A stretch of DNA of 64,000 bases from Aphrophora alni (Eukaryota; Arthropoda; Insecta; Hemiptera; Aphrophoridae). The notes below the pieces were generated by a model, which saw nothing but the letters and a program-made list of their open reading frames with translations, was not told the origin of the DNA and made no database searches. The stretch is taken from NCBI GenBank assembly GCA_963513935.1, contig OY740774.1, forward strand, positions 23,393,949 through 23,457,948, written 5' to 3'. This document shows positions 54,178 through 63,570 of the stretch, piece by piece (positions within the stretch are counted from its first letter, which is position 1; every line of letters begins with the position of its first letter). Both the position numbers and the translations under genes were made by a program.

Positions 54178-55872
54178 CCCCCATATCTGAATACCATACT
54201 GTGTTACTTTCTGAAGAAAAGCAAAGTATAGAGTGCGACCTCATTCAACCCCAGCTAGATGACAATTTCTCTTCAGCACGAAACAAACTGTACCAAGCTT
54301 GGAACAGACATGGTTAATATGAAATTTCCGCCTGAAACAAATTATCTACAAAACTGCAGATATTTAGTGTTCATTAGAGATGTATAGATGTATTTTCATC
54401 TTGTATATATGTATACATGAAACTATTATGAAACAATCGATACTTGGGTTACCCTTTGACCTAGAATAAAAACTCAGATATTGTCATATTGACCTTAAAT
54501 CAACATTTTGTTAACAGCAAATTTAATGTTAACTATTTTTGAGTTGTTAGAGTTAAAACATTTAAAAAATGTATAGTCTTGTGGTTTTTTTTTTAAATAA
54601 AAAAAAATTTTTTTTATACATAATATTAGTATTCTATTATTTATACGTTTTCATAAAAAGAAATCGTATAATAAATCTGGAGTCAAAATTTAAATCAAAG
54701 AAGAAATATGTCTTTTGTTATCTTTTACTTACCCAGTAAAGTATAGGGTATGTTTGATGATGGCCGAAAGTTTAGATCTCTGTTTTTAATTGATTTTCCC
54801 CATACAGGCCGTTTCATTTGTATCGTTGTCGTCTACACGTATTACGATAGCAGTCACAAACTTAAGTTAGGAACATGAAGTTTGATATTGTGTGTTCATA
54901 TAGAATGGAATTTTTTAAATCGTGTTTAAAATGACAAAATGGCGTCTGTTTTAAAGTAGATAAAAATTTGCAGATTGACGATGAAGTGGTACTAAGAGTG
55001 AATGTAATTGTAGCAAGTGAAGACTTCTTCACATAATTACAACTTTTAGAACTGAGACACTGACACGAGCGAAGCGAATGGAGACTTTTCATATAATAAA
55101 CACATCTGTGAGACCTTTCAGGGGCTAACGGACGTCAAGAAAGTAGTGATATACATTATTAAGAGGTTCAGAAAACCTCTGTAACAAACAAACTTACACC
55201 ACTGGGACTGATCCTCTTGATTAACCAATACAACTAAACTACAAGCTTCAATAAACAAATTTTTATGCATTACATTTAGAGGATATGTTTGTATTACATT
55301 GTGTGATGTGTCTGGGTACCATGATAATTTATTCAACTTTAAAAAAATGTTTAATGGAAAATTGTTTTCTGAAGTTTGACAACATACTTTTGAATTATAC
55401 TGTATACCAAAAACCCTTGTATCCGCAAAAATTCAACATTTTTGACGAGCACAATACTTTCTCTATACAGAATCAATAATGGATTAGTTCTAAATATTAA
55501 ATTTAGTTATAATATGTAGTTTTACTTCTACTAGACAATGCTTCGGGAACAGTCTGTATTTATTTGCCCCACCTCCTCTCGCCCACTATAGTTGACACAT
55601 TGTACTCCCTGTAATCCTGACTCCATCCGTTCCCTAATTGTACCCTAATGGAGATATCTGGTTTTTCACAGGACACACGACTAAGCCTAATGCAACAATG
55701 ATGTAATGCCTATGACCAGTGATCCAACTTACAGCCATTTCATTGCTGTTATATCTAACCAAGAGCATATTTCATTGTTATTTTAACTGCAATGCTTTTA
55801 ATTTGTAGTGGATAAAAGCTTTCGAAAATTAGTTTTACATATTAAAACACTTTTACCATTGTGGTATTCCGT
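54178..55872 (-). repeat. right arm of the 3.55-kb near-palindrome
   Basis: Reverse-complement partner of 52324-53960. The inner end is CCCCATATCTGAATACCATA. Landmarks shared with the left arm are ACAAACTGTACCAAGCTTGG, TTGTATCGTTGTCGTCTACA, GACACTGACACGAGCGAAGC, GTTCCCTAATTGTACCCTAA and TGATGTAATGCCTATGACCA. The 76-codon frame 54862-55092 differs from its partner at only two residues. That may hint at past coding or simply low divergence there. Confidence 0.92.
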
Positions 55873-55914
55873 AACATTAAGCCAGCAGTATGTCAAATAA
55901 ATAAATAATTAAGT

Positions 55915-56130
55915 TTTTGCTAAATACAAATCAGAATAAACGAGCAGAAAATTAGCACATAGCCCTCGATTACTCTAATAGCATCAGAGTTGGAAGGAAA
56001 CAAGAACTGATGAAGATACATTTGATAGAAAGGAGGAAATAAAGGGATCTAACTGAAGACGACAAGTAGAAATCTGTTGATCCAGCTAGGATATCTCGGG
56101 GTTGCTAGACATGTATTTACTCTGAAGGTA
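55915..56130 (+). repeat. family A dispersed repeat
   Basis: First copy after the 29-kb gap in the family, about 40 bases beyond the palindrome. Blocks are TAGCCCTCGATTACTCTAAT, AGCATCAGAGTTGGAAGG, GGGATCTAACTGAAGACGAC, GATCCAGCTAGGATATCTCG and GGTTGCTA. Confidence 0.8.
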
Positions 56131-56615
56131 TCTTATATCCCATTTTATCTCCTATAAATTTATTTTAGGGAAATACCAACAGGCTAATAAATTATCATTT
56201 CTTGTATATAAAATATAGGAAATATAAACAAAACAATATAAGGAATTTTTAAGCTTATATTTTGTTTATTAAAACGTACTAATAACACAAAGAATAAAAT
56301 TAACCCATAAACATAAATGAACGGTGAATCAATGTAGAGATATTTATAAGTAATATTTGTGCTAATAATAAGTTTTAATAAACGAAGTGTAAGCTAAAAA
56401 ATTACGTATATTGTTTATTTTTCCTATTATTTATCTCCCATTAGAAACACAGCGGTCGTTTAAAAGCAAGTTAAAACTTAAATTAAATATTGTTTATTTC
56501 TTTTTAACATTGAACAAAATAAAGGACATAAATTCTATTCATTGTTGAACAGCTTTATATATTCATATATGTTACAAGTGTTGTGTAATTGTGAGTGTTT
56601 TATGGACATAATAGC
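56131..56615. other. AT-rich spacer
   Basis: Nothing recognised. Confidence 0.3.
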
Positions 56616-56619
56616 TGGC

Positions 56620-56647
56620 CTGAAGATGCTGCCTGTGGCAGCGAAAC
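56620..56647 (+). ncRNA. hammerhead-ribozyme-like core
   Basis: CTGAAGA (56620-56626), a base, a perfect 6-bp helix GCTGCC-TGT-GGCAGC (56628-56642), then GAAAC (56643-56647). This is the conserved CUGANGA - helix II - GAAA arrangement of hammerhead ribozymes. Possible closing complementarity outside it is TGGC (56616-56619) with GCCA (56653-56656). Penelope-like and other retroelements carry such ribozymes. The cleavage triplet and helices I and III could not be confirmed. Confidence 0.45.
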
Positions 56648-56789
56648 ATGTAGCCACATAGAAGAATATACAAACAAAGACTACATTTGACAGACACAAA
56701 AGTATGTATAACATAAATTCTTTTGGGATTAAACGTGATTCAATAAACACACTTAAAATTAAGACAAATTTCCTCTTGTTAGGGTTATT

Positions 56790-57075
56790 AAGACAAGTGT
56801 TCAAAGTGGCCGTCATTCTATCCATGCGGTAGTATCTCCTATGGTATGTGCGGCATTTTTTAACGTGTTGACATTTATCTCAGCTACGATTTGAACAATT
56901 ACTTCATTTAGTTCTTCAATCGGCCCTCTCTTACGATTGAAGTTCTTCCTGACCTCTTGATGTCTCCAACGGACTCGGTGGTTTCAATTTACTAACAAGC
57001 TTTTTGTATGCGACTACACTCCACGGTCCGTCTCTGTAGCCATTGCGATACAAAACTTTCTGAACCCGTCTAATA
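56790..57075 (-). pseudogene. HTH/DDE transposase remnant, internally deleted
   Basis: The minus strand from 57072 reads RRVQKVLYRNGYRDGPWSVV and AYKKLVSK. After a frame change it reads ESVGDIKRSGRTSIVREGR, then in another frame IEELNEVIVQIVAEINVNTL and KNAAHTI (about 56840). These form the N-terminal helix-turn-helix part of a common insect transposase-like family (V.DRKRSGRP...-type HTH followed by a DDE domain). About 20 bases later the text reads NDGHFEHL, the phrase that normally ends the C-terminus of that family, then a stop. So the whole DDE core is missing and the ends are joined. Two frameshifts also occur. Confidence 0.72.
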
Positions 57076-57239
57076 AACTTCGTTCACATTCATAATAACA
57101 GTCAATTTTACATGTTGTGGCAAATAGAACAAAACTACAAAATTTCCTACATTATCATTCCTATGATATACGTAATATGTATGATTTGTATTTAGAATCG
57201 CAAAAGTTCAAATTATTTGAGAAAAATAATTTCAAAATT

Positions 57240-57680
57240 ATTTTTATATAGGAACAAAATTTTATATCTTGTTACCGGTGAAAATTAAACTTTTGACTAG
57301 TACAAAATTCAAACTCCCTTATAAGAACTATTCTTGTCAGGAACTTATATGACGAGCGTTTGAGTTTGGATTGATAAATTTCATTTAGTTTTTGTGGTTT
57401 TATTCTACTACCCTGTTTATTATATGTATTTGATTGTGTTCTATTTATTGACAAATTCTATTATCTATTTATTCGCATTTATTTATATTTTATTGTAATG
57501 TCTTTGTCGCTGTGATTAAGGCTGATTTATTATGTATGTTATGTTTTATCTTGTATATTATGTAGGACTATATTTTGTTTTGGCTGTATAATATGTACTG
57601 TGTATAGGGTATCTTAAACTGACTTTTATCATGTAGCTCGTCACGAGCAGTGTATGCAAATAAAACGCAAATCAAAAACT
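57240..57680 (+). other. non-LTR 3'-UTR-like tail
   Basis: A T-rich run with repeated TATTTATT and TTGTATATTATGTAGG text ends in GCAAATAAAACGCAAATCAA, a typical end of insect non-LTR elements (GCAAATAAA). No coding sequence precedes it in that strand. Confidence 0.4.
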
Positions 57681-59403
57681 GAATCAATGCGATACGTGTT
57701 TGTAAAGGAAAAGTCTTGATGGAATAAAACAACTCAATTGATTCTAAACTACAACAAGTTTACCAAATATTGGATTCCTGCGTTGAAATTAGTCAACAAT
57801 GAGAAAACTCGTTACTATGACAACAAATAAACAGCAATGAAAATAACAGCTGATGTTGTAATAAATCCCAATTATATCTGCATGCAATAAAAAGTTAGTC
57901 TCGAATAACAAATAACGAAACTACAACCATTTAAAGGTCTTGCTATTTAAAGACCCGGTAAAACTGCAAAATCTTCTTTTCCCCCTAATGAATAGTAGAC
58001 ACATTTTAGAGAGATGGGGATGGATATTGTTTTTGGCTTTGTAGATAAGAAAGTTAGTGGAATACAGTTAATTATAATGGCATTAATATGTTTATTGTGA
58101 TTCTGAACAAACATTTGGCACTAACTTTCTGGTTAAGTTCATACAACAGGAAAATGCATCCTCATCAGTACATCTTGATTTACTCTACCGTCCTCTTAAT
58201 TTATATCCTCACACGTTTTAACTAATAAAATTTGCTAATTATTTATACGTATTAACTCTACTTGTATTAGGCCTGAAACTGAATCTAATTATACTTAGTT
58301 TATGCGCAACTCCCCCCCTCCACCCAATCCAATTAAGTCGACATGTACAGAGTCGCCAACACTAATTGTTGTGCTACTCGTTACTCTAAGAAATAATCAA
58401 AAGGATTTATGTTCCGTAGAAGTATGTTTAATTTAATGAGTTTCTGTGTCCGGGTCCAATAGGTGAATAATATAAATAAAATTAATATCCTACAATATAA
58501 TAGAATTTTTAAATTGCAAGTATCTTTGGTACCTTTGTGCCTAGGAATTGTCATAAGATGTATATTACCCAATCCATGGTTTGTTAACTAATTTAAAAAA
58601 AGAAAAAAAATTCTTCGTCGTCTCCTAAAAAAGTGATGTTTGTTCGTGGCCTCAGGAAATTGAAAAAGTGTTTTTCGACTTAACGTCCGTCCATTGTCGT
58701 TGTTGTCTGTGCGAAACCACGATAGCCACAATAAATAATATATAAACATGAAATTTTTGTATAAGGGACTCATAGCGGGTCCATGTAGAAGCCTATTGAA
58801 TAGAATTGAAAATCCAAATGGAGGCTATTTTTAACTGTTTTAGTTCAAATATCGTCTGTTATTCAACTAAAACACACTAAATTAGGTAAAAATTTGGAGA
58901 TTTCAACTCTCCATGTAGTGTTACTATCGCGACTTTTATAATAACAAATAGCGAAGTCATTGTCAAACATGTATTTTCGAACCATGATCTCTCAAAAAAT
59001 TGTAATAAATGGTTGTACATTTTCCAACAAATCTGTTATATTTGATCCACAGAAAATATAAGAAAAACTTTGTATTTACTGTTAAAAAAGAAAACTATTT
59101 CTCTAGTAATTTTTTTATAAACTTAGGTTTTCGAAATATTCGATATTACAAGTTTTAAACGGTCGCCATTTTGAAAATTGTACAGAATAAAGTACTGACT
59201 TTTGCTCAAAAGAATGTGATACATGGTTATAAATTTTTATATTTTTATCAATAAATCTGTTATCCCTTAATCAATAGAAGAAAAAAAATCTTTGAATTCT
59301 TAAAATTTATTTGTAAATTTAACAATTTTTGAGAATTTCGTTATTACAAATTTAAAACTGTTCCCATTTTTATATGTTTGTCGATAAATAACATAACTAA
59401 TGT
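57681..59403. other. intergenic with an imperfect direct repeat
   Basis: There are no genes. Around 58985-59170 and 59205-59370 the same succession appears twice: ATGGTT(G)TA..ATTTT, AATCTGTTAT, then AGAA.AAAA, a TTTG.A.TT phrase, and TTACAA.TTTAAA. This suggests an old tandem duplication of about 200 bases. Confidence 0.35.
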
Positions 59404-59640
59404 ATGTTTTTTATTGTGCCTGGATGTGTTTTTCATCGTCGTGCACAGACAACTGTAACTGGATGTGGTCCAACGGCTGAAGGAAAGCGATCAGACGGAA
59501 AAGTCGAGGACAATCGAACCACAAACAACCGGATTTTGTTGAAACGCATCGCCGATCGGCCCGGAAGTGCATGGTTAGGTATTTTCAATCTGAACCACGT
59601 CGAGCAGTGAACAAACCGCACTTTGTTTACACTGGTTTTA
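59404..59640. other. locally GC-richer patch, open on both strands
   Basis: Frames of 68 codons (plus, 59404-59610) and 62 codons (minus, 59433-59621) overlap. Neither shows a recognisable domain. The base composition stands out from its surroundings. It could be an exon or an element end, but I cannot decide. Confidence 0.25.
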
Positions 59641-59847
59641 TTTAAAGTGGTGTAGGTTGGAGTTTGTTATTAGAACGTAATAAAAAGAAAAAAGCAACAA
59701 CTTTAGTTCAAATACACGACATCAAATAGCAATGAAATTAAAATTTTTGGGTGTGGAGGAACCGTAATAAGACCTAAGCTAAAAATTTTAAATATCTCCT
59801 TACACACGACATCCGTATATAAATACATTATGTCCGTTTTTCGTTTT

Positions 59848-60115
59848 GTTTCTCACTACAACTGTTTCGCCAATCAATGCGGCATCATCAAGTGAAAATT
59901 ACAGAACATTATATAACATTTACGTACACCAACACAAATATTAGAGACTTAAATTGGCTTTTGTTCAAACACGATAAGTTATTAAAATGTAAATGAAATA
60001 AAAATATTTCATTTATCTTCTTGTCTTGTTTGAACCAAGTTGGAAGTGGACTCGTGCTCTATAATTTCCATCTGTTGATGCCGCATTGTTCGGCGAAACA
60101 GCTGTAATGAGAAAC
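59848..60115. repeat. inverted pair of hammerhead-like modules
   Basis: The 54-base segment 59848-59901 is the reverse complement, with few mismatches, of 60062-60115. Each half contains a hammerhead-like core. Right half, plus strand: CTGTTGA (60072-60078), helix GCCG-CATTGTT-CGGC, then GAAAC (60095-60099). Left half, minus strand: TTGATGA, helix GCC...GGC, then GAAAC (59868-59864). Each half departs from CUGANGA by one base, at different places, so the ancestor probably had CTGATGA. The halves are separated by 160 bases. Confidence 0.6.
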
Positions 60116-60289
60116 ACAATGAAGGAATTGCAAAGATGGACATAAGGTATTTATAAGCATATATATAAACAATTAGTGATTTGGAGGCATAACTGAAAAA
60201 TTTTAATGAACTATAAAAAGACAGCATTCCAAATACAAATCAAAAGAAGGCATTTTTATTTCTTCAAAATATATATATATATATACTAT
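60116..60289. other. AT-rich spacer with short (AT)n
   Basis: A 16-base AT run lies at about 60269-60285. Nothing else. Confidence 0.4.
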
Positions 60290-60560
60290 ATATTTCTTGT
60301 TTAAAAAAAAAAATTATCTCGGTCATCTTCGCTACAAAAAATAAATAAAAATAAATAAAGAAAAGAACATAAAATAAAAATTCCTAGCCCTTGAATACTC
60401 TAATAGCGTCAGAATCGGAAAAGAACAAAAGTTGGACAAGAAAGAGGCCAGATAAGAAAGGTGAGCGATAGAGATAAAACGTAAGACTACGTCTAACAAG
60501 ATGTAGATCCAGCTGGGTCCCTCGGGATTTGCCAAGACCGTACTCATTAATGTGAACCTC
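60290..60560 (+). repeat. family A dispersed repeat, full length
   Basis: Blocks are TTGTTTAAAAAAAAAAATTA, TCTCGGTCATCTTCG, CTAGCCCTTGAATACTCTAA, TAGCGTCAGAATCGGAAAAG, GTTGGACAAGAAAGAGGCCA, GTAAGACTACGTC, GATGTAGATCCAGCTGGGTC, CCTCGGGATTTGCCAAGACC and TACTCATTAATGTGAACCTC. Confidence 0.88.
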
Positions 60561-60564
60561 TGAG

Positions 60565-60655
60565 GGTAAGACTACATGAAAAAAGGTGAAGATCCAGCTA
60601 GGTCCTTTTGGATTGCCAAGCCCGTACCAGCTATAAATGAGCCATTGAGGATTAT
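60565..60655 (+). repeat. tandemly repeated 3' part of family A
   Basis: The 3' third recurs immediately: GTAAGACTACATGAAAAAAG, GATCCAGCTAGGTCC, GGATTGCCAAGCCCGTACCA and ATAAATGAGCCATTGAGG. It is the same text as the end of the preceding copy, so it arose by tandem duplication of about 85 bases. Confidence 0.88.
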
Positions 60656-61535
60656 TTATATTTGATTAAGTATTGAGCTGAAGAACACTCCACAGACATC
60701 AAAAGGAGAGTCCAAAATTCTCATTTACACAAACCCACAAGCCCCTAAAGATAAAACGAAAACTACGAATACAAACTTAATAATAATAGTATATTCGTGT
60801 ATATTAAAATAAGACCAAACCCTATTAAAATAACTATTTCAATTAATAAATATACTCTGTAAGGTATAAAACGAGGACATGATTGTGTGTCAGCCATAGA
60901 AATAAAGTCAAACTAAGTATCCGGCCGAATGAAATGAACCAGACATTTGGGCATTGCAATTTGGAATCGAATGCAGCCGTTAAAGTGGTCACTTCTATTC
61001 AAGGATCGACTATCGAATCAGACGTCCAAAGGACTTTAAAGAATGAACCTACGGAAAGCACATGTAATATTTAACCCCTGTAGCAGACGGGCAATCTCTT
61101 GTAAGAGCTTTTTGAGAGCATTGCGCCCCCCCTTCCATTTCCCCTTTCACTTATCTTGGCATTAGTTACTATTGGCGGTCTACAGCATATATATACATTA
61201 GCTCTTTGGATAGTCTACTATCTTAAGTGAAAACATAGATTCTTGTATCATGTTTTGTTGGAAGTATCGTTTCAAAAATGCAATTTCATTAATTGAAGTT
61301 GGAATATAGTTTAAGAAAGTTTTGTTTTATTTTCTCAAATATACCTTATATACAAAAATTAATTAATCATGTAATAAGTAAAAAAATTCTACATTGATAA
61401 TCCTAGATATATCCGTTTTGAGATCCCCTGAGACCAAAATAGTTGTTTTGGAAATTATCTCTCGCTTAATAAAAGAAAATACAAAACTTCCCACTACGCT
61501 TATTTCTACTTTTCACTTTTTATTTCTTTTTTCTT
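60656..61535. other. intergenic, nothing recognised
   Basis: The short frames 60883-61074 (plus) and 61394-61579 (plus) have no recognisable domain. A C-run lies at about 61127-61134. Confidence 0.3.
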
Positions 61536-61539
61536 GTTT

Positions 61540-61865
61540 TTTAAAGAAGAAAAACCTGTCAGTTATAATCGCCTTATAAAAATAAGTAAAGAGAAAAGAA
61601 CATGAAATAAAGAACCCTGAGCTTTCGAATTGTGTCAAGTACAAGCACAAATAAGAGCATAAAACAGAAACCCCTTTTCCTCGAATATTCGAGGTCGGAA
61701 AAAAATAGTTGATCAAGAGAAACCTGATAGAAAAAAGAAAAAGGGATCTAACTTGAGATTACGCGAAAAAAAATGTGAAAATCCAGCTAGTTTCCCTCGG
61801 GATTGCCAAGCCCGTATAAGTTACTTTTCGACTACCACTCGCGTACTCACTACAAGCGAGACCTT
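61540..61865 (+). repeat. family A dispersed repeat, full length with insertions
   Basis: Blocks are TTTTTAAAGAAGAAAAACCT, GTCAGTTATAATCGCCTTAT, GAGCTTTCGAATTGTGTCAA, a repeated AGAGCATAAAACAGAAACCC and TTTTCCTCGAATATTCGAGG, GTTGATCAAGAGAAACCTGA, GGATCTAACTTGAGATTACG, AATCCAGCTAGTTTCCCTCG, GGATTGCCAAGCCCGTA and CGTACTCACTACAAGCGAGA. Confidence 0.85.
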
Positions 61866-61953
61866 AAGGGGAACGATAAGATGGAATGAGGAACTGGAGG
61901 AGATGAAGTTAGAAATAAATTATTAGTGGAGATTTAAAACATTAGGAGTACGT

Positions 61954-62153
61954 NNNNNNNNNNNNNNNNNNNNNNNNNNNNNNNNNNNNNNNNNNNNNNN
62001 NNNNNNNNNNNNNNNNNNNNNNNNNNNNNNNNNNNNNNNNNNNNNNNNNNNNNNNNNNNNNNNNNNNNNNNNNNNNNNNNNNNNNNNNNNNNNNNNNNNN
62101 NNNNNNNNNNNNNNNNNNNNNNNNNNNNNNNNNNNNNNNNNNNNNNNNNNNNN
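61954..62153. other. assembly gap (200 Ns)
   Basis: Exactly 200 N characters, most likely a scaffold gap. Any frame crossing it is meaningless. Confidence 0.99.
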
Positions 62154-62524
62154 TTCTGGAATTAGTTCCGTGTTTTATATGCAAGGAATTATATGATGGA
62201 AACAAACACTATTAAAATTAATATAATTTATTCAGGTAAGTACAGAAATAGCTGTACATAATAATTTATTATTGTGAGTGTACAACTCATGACTTGGCAA
62301 CGTCGCTCAGTAATGCACCACGACTCGAATCTAATACGAGTCGAAACATTGACATCGATTAGACACAGCTTCCTACAACAGGTCGAGGTCAATTCGATTT
62401 GGTATTGTTGAATTTATGATTTAAACCCTATACTGCAACTCTTCCAGTCTTACATTTATGTGTACAATAATAATTTTGCCTAAATAAAAGACGTGAAAAT
62501 ATTAATGTGTTTATGTAGTTCTCG
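62154..62524. other. intergenic with a 7-bp hairpin before GAAAC
   Basis: CGACTCG (62321-62327), a 9-base loop and CGAGTCG (62337-62343), then AAAC. It is reminiscent of helix II plus GAAAC of the hammerhead-like motifs, but the CTGATGA part is not recognisable (GCACCA). Confidence 0.35.
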
Positions 62525-62725
62525 GCAGTTTTTGTTTGCGTAGAGGCGAAAAATCTTACAGTTATCGCTTTAAAACAAAAGGGGGGGGGGGGAAATAATG
62601 AAACCTAGACTTCGAATACTAAAATACCGCCAGAGTCGTAAGAGAACAAGCTTTGACCAAGACAGGCATAATAGGAAAGATGAAAGAGAGGAATCTCTAA
62701 TAGCGACAAGGTCCAAAGAGAACAG
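62525..62725 (+). repeat. family A dispersed repeat
   Basis: Blocks are AGAGGCGAAAAATCTTACAG, TTATCGCTTTAAAACAAAA, an 11-base G run, GACTTCGAATACTAAAATAC, CGCCAGAGTCGTAAGAGAAC, TTTGACCAAGACAGGCATAA and TAGGAAAGATGAAAGAGAGG. The 3' third is replaced by a repeated TCTAATAGCGACAAGGTC. Confidence 0.8.
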
Positions 62726-62989
62726 TTGATTAATGTCAGTTTTGTCATGCATTATCTCAATAACGTCAATTACATTTTTTGTGGTTACAAAGGAACCGGT
62801 ATGGCCGACATCATAATAGTTAACAAATGTAAACTCTGTTCAAATTCAATTAATAATAGTCTACAAGAATGAAATGTCTAAATTGTCTCACAAATAGTTA
62901 TCGGGGTAGAAAATCTAAGCTGAAGATCGTTCAGGAAGCTGAAAAACTGGTTTTACATTAATTTGCATTATTTGTCCTTATATTGTTCC
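62726..62989. other. AT-rich spacer
   Basis: Nothing recognised. Confidence 0.3.
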
Positions 62990-63115
62990 TTTGTTTTTTA
63001 AAGCAAAAAACCTTAACAGTCATCAAGAATTTATGAAAAAAAAATTAATAATAAATAAACAAAATAAAGTCACCAGCTTTCAATACTCTAATAGCGTCAA
63101 GGTGAGAAATAGACT
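62990..63115 (+). repeat. family A dispersed repeat, 5' half
   Basis: Blocks are TTGTTTTTTAAAGCAAAAAA, CCTTAACAGTCATCAAG, AAAATAAAGTCACCAGCTTT and CAATACTCTAATAGCGTCAA. Confidence 0.75.
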
Positions 63116-63159
63116 AAGAAATGTGTAAATATATGTCATATTTATTCACCACCTTTTTC

Positions 63160-63300
63160 CTTGTTGTTTAAAGTGAAAAAAACCTCTTGATTATCAACAC
63201 ACAAAAGAAATAAACATAAAATAAAGACATTCAGCTCTCGAATAAAATAATAGCGTCTAAGTGAAAAAAGAAAAAGTGTAAAGGTGTAGATCTAAGTAGG
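63160..63300 (+). repeat. family A dispersed repeat, 5' half plus short 3' piece
   Basis: Blocks are TTGTTGTTTAAAGTGAAAAA, ACCTCTTGATTATCAACAC, AGCTCTCGAATAAAATAATA, GCGTCTAAGTG, then GGTGTAGATCTAAGTAGGAT. Confidence 0.78.
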
Positions 63301-63334
63301 ATTATTCACACTTTTTTCTCTCAAAATTGTGATT

Positions 63335-63570
63335 TTTACAATCACAAAAGCTCTCGGTTATAAATACATTATTTAAAAAAAAAAGAAGAAAAGAACAAAC
63401 AATGAAGACCCTTAGCTCTCGAATAGTCTAATAACGTCAAAGTGAGTTGTGAAGAAGAATTGGTCACATAATACCTGATAGGAGTGACGAAAGAGAGGTA
63501 TGTAACCCAAGACTAAATGAAGGAAGATTCAGATAGAATCGGGATTGCCACACTCTTACTCACTAATTTC
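63335..63570 (+). repeat. family A dispersed repeat, near full length
   Basis: Blocks are CACAAAAGCTCTCGGTTATA, AAAGAAGAAAAGAACA, TTAGCTCTCGAATAGTCTAA, TAACGTCAAAGTGAG, TTGGTCACATAATACCTGAT, GTATGTAACCCAAGACTAAA, GAATCGGGATTGCCACACTC and TTACTCACTAA. Confidence 0.85.

Noticed and set aside
53044..55092. Duplicated 76-codon frames in the palindrome arms
   Set aside because: They have near-identical text on opposite strands because the arms are inverted copies. There is no recognisable domain and no start context, so I did not call a gene, although the low divergence here deserves a codon-based test.
61942..62205. Frame running through the N block
   Set aside because: It crosses an assembly gap, so the protein is undefined.
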